Assembly (NCBI GenBank): GCA_029961685.1
Contig: JARWKL010000010.1
Span: 6,965,931-7,029,930, forward strand
Length of the DNA stretch: 64,000 bases
From: Aristolochia californica
Lineage: Eukaryota; Streptophyta; Magnoliopsida; Piperales; Aristolochiaceae
Reading direction: 5' to 3'
Position 1 is the first letter of the stretch, and the number at the start of each line of letters is the position of its first letter. Made by a program: the position numbers and the translations under genes. Positions 54,125 to 64,000 of the stretch are shown in pieces. A model generated the notes under the pieces. That model did no database searches and was not told the origin of the DNA. It saw only the letters and a list, made by a program, of their open reading frames with translations.

Positions 54125-55930
54125 AAATTTTATAACTTCAGCTTGCCATGAAAAAGATTCTTGTTTTTCAATTTTGGTCTTCATTGTTCATTAGTTAAAA
54201 AAATTCATAGATGTAAAATCTTTATCTTTTGTTTGCCCCCTTTCTTGAATATTTTGATCACATAAAAATTACCACAACATGAGGAATCAAAATACCTCTT
54301 TCTTGTAGTTCTTCTACTTCTCCCTCTACAGCTGGGGATAAAAAGACACAGAGACCCAGCTTGGACAAAACACATTATAGGAGAAGAAAATCACTCCTAG
54401 CCATTCGACAAAGGTCCATATACTAGTCAAAATGGTCATAGTCTGAAACACACTCTGCTTAATTTCAAAGGCGGAAAAAAAACCCAACTTTAGCGCACAA
54501 CAAAGAGACTACTCACTTTTTAAGGGTAGCTCAAACACAAATCACCTCTTGGGTGATGAATAAAAGACTTGACTCAAACTGGATGTTGGGCATACTCCTA
54601 TACTTGTAGGTAGTGGGTCTAGGCATTGATCTAAAGTGATAAAAACACACGAGGATAAACTGAAGAAATACTAGCTAGAGGAAAATAACTTTAACCAGAA
54701 GGAGTTAACTATGCAACATGTCATACTTCAAAACAATTCTAGAATGTGACCTTTTAAAAAAAAACTAGGGGAGACTATAACGGTAGAACTTAATAAATTT
54801 GACCAAGTATAACTTTTTTGGTGTGACCACAATTTTTTTGAGTTGACGATGTGAAAGATACACAACCAAGTAACAAAAATGCAAAACTTGAAAACAACAT
54901 CAAAGCAAGATATTGCATCCCTTGAAGGAGCACATCATGGAGTGATTAAGTTTGACCAAAACTATCTAAATATAAGAGAAATTTGGCTAGAAAAAACTAG
55001 GATTCTAGGAAGAAATGATACTCAAGAGATAATAGGAGAGAAAAAATAAAAAAGAGAGCTTTCAATAGAACTGACCTTTAGTACATCTAATATCCATATC
55101 TCCCACAATATAGCTCAAAATTATAAAATATTTATTACTAAAAAAACTATACTAGAATATATTTAATTCAATACTCAATTTCACATAAAAAGCTTCATTT
55201 TTTGAAACTTTTATAACCACTTGATTTTCTTCGTTCTATATCATGACCCTTACCAACTCAAATGAGAATATCTCATCACACATAGATCAGATTGACATGA
55301 AATTTAATCCTTATGAAACAAAACTTTGATATATTTAATTAAAGTATGATTTTTCTTCATAAAATATATTTACTTTGAGAGAGAAATCTTGATAGATTTG
55401 GGACTCTGCACTCTAGCCGAATGAGTACTCTTTGTTCTTTGGCCAACATGACCATTGACTCCTCCGATATTTATGTCACCATCTAGAAACATTAGATTGA
55501 GAATTGGCTTGATGGGTTAGAAAAAAAGAATTATAGATATTTATTTTGATATATAATTCCCCATATAATGTTTCGTTCTTGATGGCATAAAATGCCTCAA
55601 AAGATGAAGCTTTTAGCTACTGCTCTAATCTCTCTTGTAGTCTAACGTTTATTGCTACAAATATTGATTTCTTTTTATAGAAAATTCTGACTGCAAAAAT
55701 TATTTTTTTGTTAGAAAGTAGACGCAAGGTGATTTTCTTACATTGATAATTTGAAATACGAAAAGTTCAATATGGTGATGAAAATGACAAGTAAATAATC
55801 GGTACAGGAGTAGGAAAGAAAAAAAAAGGTAGAATACAAACCTAAACTACTAAAGATGATAGATCAGAAAAAGATCACATTATCTCTTTTGGGTTAACCG
55901 AGTCAACTCATAGAATCTGCTTTGATACCA
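54125..55930 (-). mobile_element. Element F: internal region with PBS
   Basis: Non-coding, about 1.8 kb, aligned with C (40,152-41,126 plus 50,557-51,221) over its length. It ends with 'gctttgatacca' (55,919-55,930), a PBS with one mismatch to initiator tRNA-Met. Its 3' LTR and polypurine tract are missing; the long-LTR fragment stands there instead. Confidence 0.82.
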
Positions 55931-56134
55931 TGTGAAATTTGTGGAAAATAAAAATACTTCACTAACCTATTTATAACTTAGTAGAATGAGTCTATATTTA
56001 TAATAGAGGAAACTAGTAGAATCCAATTATAATTAAATTACTCTTGTCCCAGTTACACCCATAGTTAAATACTAAAAGATAAGTCCTAGAACAATTGAAC
56101 AATTGAATATTAATAGAAGATTATTATAACTAAG
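55931..56134 (-). mobile_element. Element F: 5' LTR, PBS-side part
   Basis: TGTGAAATTTGTGG... after the PBS, then 'aatacttcactaacc' and 'ctatatttataatagagg' (TATA on the minus strand). It is cut at CTAAG (56,130-56,134) by element E and continues at 58,868. Confidence 0.82.
56130..56134. repeat. Left target-site duplication of element E
   Basis: CTAAG, identical to 58,868-58,872. Joined across the insertion it restores the LTR of element F. Confidence 0.93.
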
Positions 56135-56528
56135 TGTTGAATTTATGGAAAAGAGAAATACTTCATTGACTTCTTGTAATCAGAGTACATGAACCTCTAT
56201 TTATAATAGAAAAAGGTAGTAGAGTCCAATTACAATTAAACTACCTTTGTCCCAATTACACTCAAACTCAAACACTTAAAGATTAGTCCTAGCATAATTA
56301 AACAACCCAATATAAGTAGAAGACAAACGTGATTAAAACACCTTTAAACTAAAACTCTTCTGTGAGACCTCCTTCCATAATAATTGTGGCTCTATAAGAC
56401 TTCTTCTTGTGTAAGACTTCTTATTATGCAAGAATCATAATGCCACCTCATGTGATCTTGGTGGATCCCACCAGCTCGTGTGATCATGGTGGGTCCATAT
56501 CTTATGGGCTTGAGCCCATCTTCCAACA
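56135..56528 (-). mobile_element. Element E: 3' LTR (394 bp)
   Basis: TGTTGAATTTATGG...CTTCCAACA. Matches 58,436-58,867 except that the other LTR has an extra 50-odd bp near its distal end, a partial duplication of the 'gggcccatcttc.aaca' end. Confidence 0.92.
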
Positions 56529-58435
56529 CTCCCCCTCAAGGTAGGGGTGAGAGAACATCATGAACTCCTAACTTACTACAAGTAATGTATAGGATCTTCT
56601 CGTATAAAATGGCAGTCCTCCATATCTTCCAACACTCCCCCTCACACTAGTGCTCTCTTTCATTAGGCCCACCTGGCATAAGATAAGTGAGAGTAAAATC
56701 ACTACAAGCCGTATGACATTGCTCTATACTCCAGTCATAACCCATGCTGGATGTAGGGCACACTCCTATCATTCACAGGTAGTGGCACCATACGCAGTAC
56801 TCAAAAGTGTAGTAAAACTCTTCCATCACTGTGTCCCTCCACAGGACAATGGCTCTCAAGTGGTAAGAGTAATAAATGCCAATTTAAGGAGGGTGACATA
56901 TATATAGTAATAAGCTCCTCCATCACGGTGTCCCAACCTGAGCACCGACTCTCACAGGTAGAAATGGGTGATAAATGCCTGTCATTCACAAGACGGCGAC
57001 GTGATACATGATAAATGTCTATCATTCACATGACGGCAATAAAAGACGTGATAAGTGGGTAATACCTGTCATTCACAAGATGGAGATAAAAGACCCACGG
57101 GTGCATAAAAAAGTCTCAATGGACTTAAAGCACCCAACCATGATGGACTTAAACTCCCAACCGAAGCAACACGCAAAAGGTTGGCCCAAAGATGTATGTG
57201 AGAGTCAAATAACGGATGGTAGGAGTAAGGTTGTCAAATAACCAATAGGTAATGGCTAAACAGGAAGATAGGACACTGAGGCTACCACTTCACCAATAAT
57301 AATGTCTCATCCAAAGAGACACAATAGATGCAGTTGAAATGGGCCTGGGCCTATATTACACAAACCAAAATAATAAAAATCCTTGTAAAAAGGACCCTTG
57401 AAATAATCCGATGAAATATGTTGACCATGGAATATATTGCGAATACCTCAAAATAATAATCCAACCAGAACAATAGAATCGAGTCGAGCCAAGTCAGGTA
57501 TCACCAATAATTACCACAATTATTATTGCGAGTCAGGATTCTAGGTCTTCAATTTTCTTTACTCTTTCTAGTACTTCTTCTACTTCTCCCCCTCAAACTG
57601 GAAGGTAATGGCAATGATCCCAGGTTGAACCAAATAACATAGAGGTAGAAAATTTTTAGTAGTATGGCAGTAGATATCCGGTAAATGATGAAATTCCTTA
57701 AGAGTAATAAGGACACATGAAATAATTCGCCTTAAATTCGGATTTTTCAATGCAACAGGATACCAACATGACATTTGATTCTTCCAATGCGAATATATCC
57801 TTAAATATAGATCTGATTGACATAAAATTTTCACCTTATGAAACTAGACTTAAATAAATTTCATCTAAGTGTAAATTATCTTCATAAAATATACTACTAT
57901 TGAGATATATAATCTGATATATTTTGGTCTCTAGCGAACTAAGTACTCTTGCCCCTTTTTCCAGCATGACCATTGACTCTTCTAAGATCAATATCTCCAT
58001 ATAAAAAAACTCAGATAGAGAATTGGATAAATAAGTAAAAAAATAGACTTAAAGATATTTCTTTTGATATATAATTCTCCATATAAAGTCTCGTTCTTGA
58101 TAGTATAAAATAGCTCGAAAGTTGAAGCTTTCTGCTGTTACACGAACCTCTTGTCTAATCTGACCTTTGCTGGTTAAAATATCAATTTATCTTTGTAGAT
58201 AACTCCAATTGTAAAAAATAATTTTCCTTTGGAAAGCAGACTCGAATATCTTTCTATAAATATATAATTTAAAATATTAAAATCTCATTATAGAGGTAAA
58301 AATATAAAGTAAATAACGAGTATACAGACTAAAAAAAGATAAATATGAACCTAAACTGCTAGAGATAATGTCAAAAAATATCACATTACCTCTATGGGTT
58401 GACCGAGTCAACTCACAGAACCTACTCTGATACCA
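56529..58435 (-). mobile_element. Element E: internal region, non-coding (1,907 bp)
   Basis: Starts with the polypurine tract (56,529-56,539) and holds a second tract with LTR-edge sequence at about 56,626-56,645. It ends at 'ctctgatacca' (58,425-58,435), the PBS. The short frames (56,650-56,907, 57,008-57,241) resemble no retroelement protein. With intact LTRs, tract, PBS and duplications, this is the reference copy for the family in this window: 2,733 bp in total. Confidence 0.9.
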
Positions 58436-58867
58436 TGTTGAATTTATGGAAAAGATAAATACTTTATTGACTTCTTGTCATCAGAGTACATGAACCTCTA
58501 TTTGTAATAGAGGGAAGTAGTAGAATCCAATTACAATTAAACTACCTTTGTCCCTAGTATACCCAAACTCTAACACTTCAAGATAAGTTCTAACATAATT
58601 AAATAACTCAATATAAATAGAAGACTAACATAACTAAAACACCTTTAAACTGAAACTCTTCTGTGAGACCTCCTTCCATAATAATTGTGGCTTTGTAAGA
58701 CTTCTTCTTGTGTAAGACTCATAATGCCACCTCATGTGATCATGGTGGGTCCCACCAGCTCGTGTGGTCATGGTGGGTCCATATCTTATGGGCTTGGGCC
58801 CATCTTCTAACACACTTGGATACGTGGGCCCTCATTGGTCTTATGGGCTTAGGCCCATCTTCCAACA
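58436..58867 (-). mobile_element. Element E: 5' LTR (432 bp)
   Basis: TGTTGAATTTATGG...CTTCCAACA next to the PBS. It has the extra distal segment mentioned for its partner. Followed by CTAAG. Confidence 0.92.
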
Positions 58868-59170
58868 CTAAGACACCATTAAATTGAACCTCTTATGTGA
58901 GACCTCCTCTTGTGAGACTCATGTAAGACTCCACCATATTAATTTTAGCTTTGCGAGACTTTATTGTTGTTAGAGTCATGTAAGTCCTATAAGAATTGAA
59001 TAATTGAACATTAATAGAAGACTATCATAACCAAAACACTATTAAATTGAACTTCTTATGTGAGACCTCCTCCTGTGAGACCCAGTAAGACTCCACCATA
59101 TTAATTCTGGCTTTGTGAGATTTCTTTCTGTTAAAGTCATGTAAGATTATTCCATACCTTCTCTTTAATA
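58868..59170 (-). mobile_element. Element F: 5' LTR, distal part, with internal duplication
   Basis: Continues the LTR of F after element E. A segment 'aaattgaac.tcttatgtga' through 'gtcatgtaag' occurs twice in tandem (from about 58,880 and 59,045), so this LTR is longer than those of A or E. The end is about 59,170 (ctctttaata), corresponding to 'ctcttcagca' in C. Confidence 0.75.
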
Positions 59171-60034
59171 AGAACTATGCTAGAAACAGCCATAAAGCAT
59201 GAACGATCTCTATAGCATGTGGTCAATCAACAAACCTAAGTATTCATAAAAATGTAGTCTTTACACACGATTGGTTGATCATACATTTTCATTTATCGAT
59301 CAACGTGTTTGTTAGCTTTTTTATATGGGCAAAAAATAACTAGTTTGGCTAGGAAACTTATAAATATGGTTCCAAACGAGTTAGGTATGAACCATTGAAC
59401 TTATATTGGCATATCAAACCTATGAAAAAGCATTTTATGCTTCAAATTTCCATTTTACCTTTTTTGAGAGAAAAATGTTGCATTTTCTCAAATCCATCTT
59501 CTGCTCTCAAAGTTCCTTGCATACATAGCTCCATCAAACTTTAAACAATTTGAATCATGTGCTTAAATATTTGGATTCTTGGATCTTATTTGGAGAAGGG
59601 CTTTAAAAGGAAGCTATAGTTTGATTTTATTCACTTTCTTTGTGGAGGTTTTCTAATACCTTTAACTAGATCAATTGGTATTCTAGAGCTTAGAATCTAG
59701 AAAGGGAGTGCCTACTTGAGCCAGCATCTAGTTGTATGGAATCTCTTGGGAGAGATAAATAGTGTAATTAAGGATTACATGTGACTTCAAAATAGCCTAG
59801 AATCTCTTTGTAATTTCCACCTAATAGAGCAAATAGTAAAAAATTTCTAAGCAAGGGTACTTGGGCCGTGACTACCAATAAGAAAACATCGAGTATAAAA
59901 ACTCATTGTCTCCAATGGTTGTATCCGTATGCTTTAATTTTTCTTATTATTTACTTTGATTGCACCTTGTATGAATATTAAAATTTTAATTTTAAATCTC
60001 AATTCACCCACCTCTTTAGAAGCCACCTGGGCCA
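59171..60034 (+). mobile_element. 3' part of a long LTR (relative of the solo LTR at 60,799)
   Basis: Shares with the solo LTR the 'gattggttgatcat' words, the 'aagcaagg.t.cttgggc.gtgac' phrase near 59,860 and the end 'gaagccacctgggccaata' near 60,030. The 5' half is missing where it meets element F. Confidence 0.65.
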
Positions 60035-60793
60035 ATAATGTAAACATTGTAGAAATAAAATTTGAGTATAATGTGAAACTATGAATAGCATAATATGAGC
60101 ATAATATATAAAATTAATGGACAACATAATACTTGAGAATAATATGAAAATAAGGTCTAATATAATACTTAACTAATAATGTATATAGTAAAAATATATA
60201 ATTTAAAAAATCAAAATTTAAATCATGATGAATTCAGAATAAGAGTTCAGTTTATAATAACATATAATATTATCCATCAAGTGTGTATTATTTGATCGAA
60301 CTGTAGTTGAAACTATTGAGGAGTTTGTGTAGAGAGTCATGTTGGTATAATAAGATAAAGTTGATCCAGCATGCCCTTAATTTCATCATCTAGAAATTCA
60401 AAATGAGTTATTAAGTTTTTATAGTCTAATAAACATTTGTTAGTGAAATCCTATCTCATGCTATTGACTTAAAATGTTTGATTGGAATGTGACTGCCCAT
60501 TCAAGAGATTGTAACATATATTTTATCTTCATCATTCTTATAAATAGAATGTATATGTGCTACATATACTCGTACAACTCTTAAATTGTCTTGTAGGATA
60601 GTTTGTGACTTAAAAGTTTATTTATTATTGTTGGTGTTATAGTTTGAAACAGTTGTTGATAGATTTTGGATGTATCTTTCTAATTTTCTTGAGTGCTAGA
60701 GCGTTATATTGCATACTTTGTTGACTAGTATGCATTGAACACTATTGAGAAAGTATAGTGTATGCATGTCAACAAATTATACTAGTAAAGCAT
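60035..60793. other. No recognisable gene
   Basis: Very AT-rich DNA with recurring 'ataatatgag' words and no coding signature. It forms the target region of the solo LTR. Confidence 0.4.
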
Positions 60794-60798
60794 GAGGG
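60794..60798. repeat. Left target-site duplication of the solo LTR
   Basis: GAGGG, identical to 62,417-62,421. Confidence 0.88.
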
Positions 60799-62416
60799 TG
60801 ATAATCATTGGTTGGCTCCCCTATTACTTTTGATGATAACAAAACTTAATTGATCTAACAACTTGAAAATCTAAGTATTTCAAATATTTCAGCTTCAACA
60901 GTAAAAACATCTCAAGGTCTAATGCTTCAAGCCAAAACTCAAGACCTCAAGCACAATTGAAGAATATCTCTTGAAGAAGCACCCACAAGGAAGAAGACAA
61001 TGAGAAGACTAGAGTTCAAGTGTAGTAGACAAATGTCTATACTCAATCACTTTTGTAAGAGAGCATTCTAAACTCCCTTTCCTTATGTACATAAGTGAAA
61101 TTGAAACTTTAGGTTAAAATATTCACTTAAACATGTTTAGAATCATCATAAACATTATTTAGAACATGCTAGAGCACTTAGAGAAAAACATTCCCATTCT
61201 ATGAAAGTCTACACCTTTGAACTAGCATTGGAATGATCGATCATCCAAAACTGTTCAAGCAAAAAATATAAAGCATGATCAATCAACCATAGTCGATTGA
61301 TCGATCATCCAGAACATATCCATTTTATGTTATAACGCATGATCAATCATCTCACCTAATTGATTGATCATCTCTGCCTAGACAAGTTAATTTCTCATGG
61401 AATGATCGATTATCCCACCTGATTGATTGATCAGTCATAACCTTACCAGTAGGGGACTTAAAGTATGATCGTTCATAGGAAAATACACATATCAGTCATA
61501 ATCTTACCAGTAGGGGACTTAAAGTATGATCATACTTGTAATGCACAACCAGAGGGAATCTCTATTAATCGATCAACTTAACTTTTCTGGATGGTAACAT
61601 ATTGATCGATCAGTCCATCGATCAATAAGTCACTATATGACAAAACAGTAGCCATTATGATCAATAGATTGATCAATCACTTTATAGTGATCAATCAATC
61701 AAAGTATTAATTTTTTAAAATAGACAAATAACGACTAGTTTGAGTTGGGGAGGCTATAAATACCCTACAAAATCATGTGTAGAAAAGCATTAATTGACAA
61801 ATCCTTCAACTATTACTCTCTATCATGCTAATTTCTCTTAAAAACACTTTAGAGTGAAAGAGATAGAGACTCACACTTTGAAAAATCCTTTTTCTCGTTC
61901 AATCAATCGTTGCATTCATATAGGCCAAGCTCCTTGATTATTTCTCATCATACTGCAAAGAATGAGGAAGCTTAATCTCTCAAGGAGAAGCATCTCTCCA
62001 ACTAAGAGTCTAAGTTTTACCCTTCTTTTATTTTTACTTGTAAAAGGTTTATCTAGAACCTATTTAATCTAGATAGAAAGGCCTAGCTAGAGCTAGAATC
62101 TAGCAGCACTCTCTTGGGGAGATTGGGATTGTAAAAACAGTGTATTGAACTACACATGGCCAAGGAGATCCAAAATCTCTTATGTAATTTTCAGCTATTA
62201 TAGCATATAGTGGAAATTTCCTAAGCAAGGGTTCTTGGGCGGTGACTACTACTAGGGGAATATCGATAACAAAAAATATATTTGTCCCTATGGTATGAGC
62301 ATGTTATATATAACTTGAATTGCTTGTACGCATGAATATTTTAGTTACACACACATGCCACTTTTAATTTGATTATCTCAATTCACACCCATCTTGAGAA
62401 GCCGCCTGGGCCAACA
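60799..62416 (+). mobile_element. Solo LTR, 1,618 bp, with GAGGG duplications
   Basis: Starts TGATAATCATTGGTTGG and ends GGGCCAACA, flanked on both sides by GAGGG. The start includes 'acttttgatgataacaaa', the middle has many TGATCGATCA-type words (61,225-61,700) and a TATA box (ctataaatac) stands near 61,753. No internal region is attached, so it is the product of recombination between two LTRs. Style and length suggest a copia lineage with long LTRs, but without coding sequence the lineage is inference. Confidence 0.88.
61225..61700. repeat. Cluster of TGATCGATCA-like palindromic words
   Basis: More than ten variants of TGATCRATCA and TTGATTGATC occur inside the solo LTR. One longer segment ('atcagtcata.ccttaccag', 'taggggacttaaagtatgat') is duplicated about 60 bp apart at 61,430-61,530. 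Confidence 0.8.
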
Positions 62417-62421
62417 GAGGG

Positions 62422-62970
62422 GTGTAGGAAGATGCAACAAAAAATTTGACCAGCGTCTTAAATTATAACCATATAATAGTAAAAAATTACATGTCTTAAA
62501 TGGGTGAGTAGAGTCACGAATTCAAGGGAATAAAAAAGTTGGACATGATTTGGGAGCCGTAGTTTGGGTCCTCTCCCGTGTAAAAATAGGGATCTCAAAG
62601 TTGGGTCTTATTTCATGTAGGTCATTGTTACTGATGGCTAATTTGTGTGACAAGCATATTGGTTTTAAACAAAAAAAATGGGTAAGAGTTGGATGAAGAT
62701 TGGTAGCAATAGACCTTTGAGTAAAGAATACAAAATGGGTAGAAAAATTCATTCAAATGGCTTACAACAAATTTGTGGTAGGTTCAAATAAGAAAATGCA
62801 CTATCTTTGTAGACTGTGTGCTAATAAGATTTTTTTATTTTATGCCAAATAGAGGATCACATGTGAATTATTGGGATGTTATTGAGTTACACCAAATGGG
62901 CATTTCATCGGGAACAATTTGATATCTTTGAGGGAACTCACCAAAGGTTACATTCTATAGGAAGTAAAAA
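62422..62970. other. No recognisable gene
   Basis: No family signature in either strand. The 76-residue minus frame at 62,522-62,752 is unassigned. Confidence 0.4.
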
Positions 62971-63618
62971 TGTTGAATTTAGGATCCCTTTTCTATGATC
63001 ACGAACAAGAGAAAGAAGAAAGAAAAACAAGAAAAGGGGAGGAAAGGTGTCAGTAGAGAAGAGAAAAAATATAAAGGAAAAGGGTGAGCTGCATCAAGTT
63101 AGGAGAGGGAGAGAGAGAACCAACTTGGGATTGAATGTGTGACTTAATTAATTCTGAATTAAAACCTCTCTATTTATAGCAGAGGAGGAGGTAGAGTCCT
63201 CATACAAGTTGTCATTCAATCCTAATTACATTCTAACTCTAACTTTTCAATATAAGTAAGTTTCAATATAAGTAAGTTTATTCAAACTAAAACTCCTAGA
63301 AGACTAATTGGAGTAGAACTAGGAGTTCTTTATTATCCACATGAATATAAGGGATAATCCAGCTCGTGGCCTTACCCTAGTGGGCCCCTCATGATTCTCT
63401 AGTGCACCTTGATAATTGTGCCAGCTCGTGAGATCTTGTGGGCCCCACTTGATCTTCAAGTCTTTTAAATCAACTCAGCTTGTGCTTCTTGATTCCTTTA
63501 CTCGAGCTTGCTTTGGGAGAGGACTCTTCTTGGTATCCCATGTCATCTAGAATTCTTCTTGATGACCTACGTCCTCATGGTGGGTCCGTCCAGCTCGAGC
63601 ACCATGGTGGGCCCCACA
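62971..63618 (-). mobile_element. LTR of a further element of the A/E/F type (right edge tentative)
   Basis: Starts TGTTGAATTTAGG like A and E and shares the TATA zone 'cctctctatttatag' near 63,165. It continues with 'agtcctcatacaagttgtca' and 'cagctcgtg..cttaccc' motifs typical of these LTRs ('ccagctcgtg...gtgggcccc'). A CA end is possible at 63,618 (gggccccaca). There is no PBS on its left, so it may be solo. Confidence 0.55.
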
Positions 63619-64000
63619 TTGTAATAGAAAATGGTATGCATAATGGAATCCATGATCTCATCCATAATGTACAAGTTGAACAAATCTTCTCTAATGATAA
63701 TTAACCGGCGCCTAGTAGTCATACTGAATATTCAAAATTTAGAACAAGTAGGTTTTACAAATTTACTCACTTATTCATATATGCCACTAGGGAATTATAT
63801 CCTGGTGGTCAAAGCTTCTCTAAGCTGAAATTTCTTATTTGTTTGCTCCATATCAAAATGACATGCAACATGAGAATAAGACAATGGATAATAAACTTTA
63901 TCTTATGAAAGAAGTATTTCCTCCCTGCAAGTCGCAATTTTGTAACTACTACAAGGCTAAAACCTTTTTGAGTTGAAATTCCATTGTTAGAAGATGCATG
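63619..64000. other. No recognisable gene
   Basis: AT-rich DNA to the window end. The plus frames at 63,480-63,704 and 63,631-63,828 have no recognised family. Confidence 0.4.

Noticed and set aside
61225..61700. Palindromic TGATCGATCA words as a CRISPR or integration-site array
   Set aside because: They are irregularly spaced, vary in sequence and lie inside a retrotransposon LTR.
1..64000. Organelle DNA insertions, rRNA genes, pararetrovirus remnants
   Set aside because: I looked for recognisable organelle genes, rRNA motifs and movement or coat protein signatures next to RT and found none.

Overview
This window is AT-rich, repeat-dominated nuclear DNA of a flowering plant. Four things point there: Ty1-copia and Ty3-gypsy chromovirus elements primed from initiator tRNA-Met, very small TRIM-type LTR elements, a block of CCCTAAA/CCCTAA telomere-like repeats, and remnants of two plant gene families (a CtpA-type C-terminal processing peptidase and a glycerol-3-phosphate transporter). 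I cannot name the species. I see no intact protein-coding gene; every pol-like reading frame carries stops, frameshifts or insertions.

Layout. 1-864: end of a non-autonomous LTR element (minus strand). 865-4,265: decayed copia pol plus 3' LTR (plus). 4,990-5,790: tandem repeat. 6,840-14,574: second decayed copia element (plus), split by a 2.2-kb hAT-like element (7,692-9,878) and by an LTR-like insertion with a local duplication (about 11,295-12,750). 14,575-18,700: quieter, locally GC-richer host DNA with a possible minus-strand promoter and short leader ORF near 16.5-16.8 kb. 19,185-20,082: exons of a CtpA-like peptidase (plus). 20,400-21,290: two tRNA-like heads facing each other. 21,620-22,440: fold-back TRIM cluster. 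22,996-23,246: glycerol-3-phosphate transporter exon (minus). 24.2-29.2 kb: LTR-like DNA and a second non-autonomous LTR element. 29.7-30.8 kb: simple and telomere-like repeats. 31,721-40,001: chromovirus in the order LTR-internal-LTR-partial internal (minus), its first copy cut by a 484-bp TRIM carrying three LTRs.

40,002-59,170 is mainly one group of coding-free LTR elements, all on the minus strand and inserted into one another. Element C is interrupted by B. B in turn holds a 6.1-kb copia element (43,572-49,712) and a solo LTR (41,859-42,385). D follows, then a TRIM fragment and a 1.35-kb periodic array. F follows, with E inserted in its LTR between perfect CTAAG target duplications. A solo LTR of a different family with GAGGG duplications lies at 60,799-62,416, and one more LTR near 63 kb.

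No genes here work together as a pathway. What can be reconstructed is the order of insertions, read from target-site duplications and nesting. The non-autonomous elements carry a primer-binding site, a polypurine tract and LTRs but no proteins, so they presumably moved using enzymes of elements such as the copia copies seen here.
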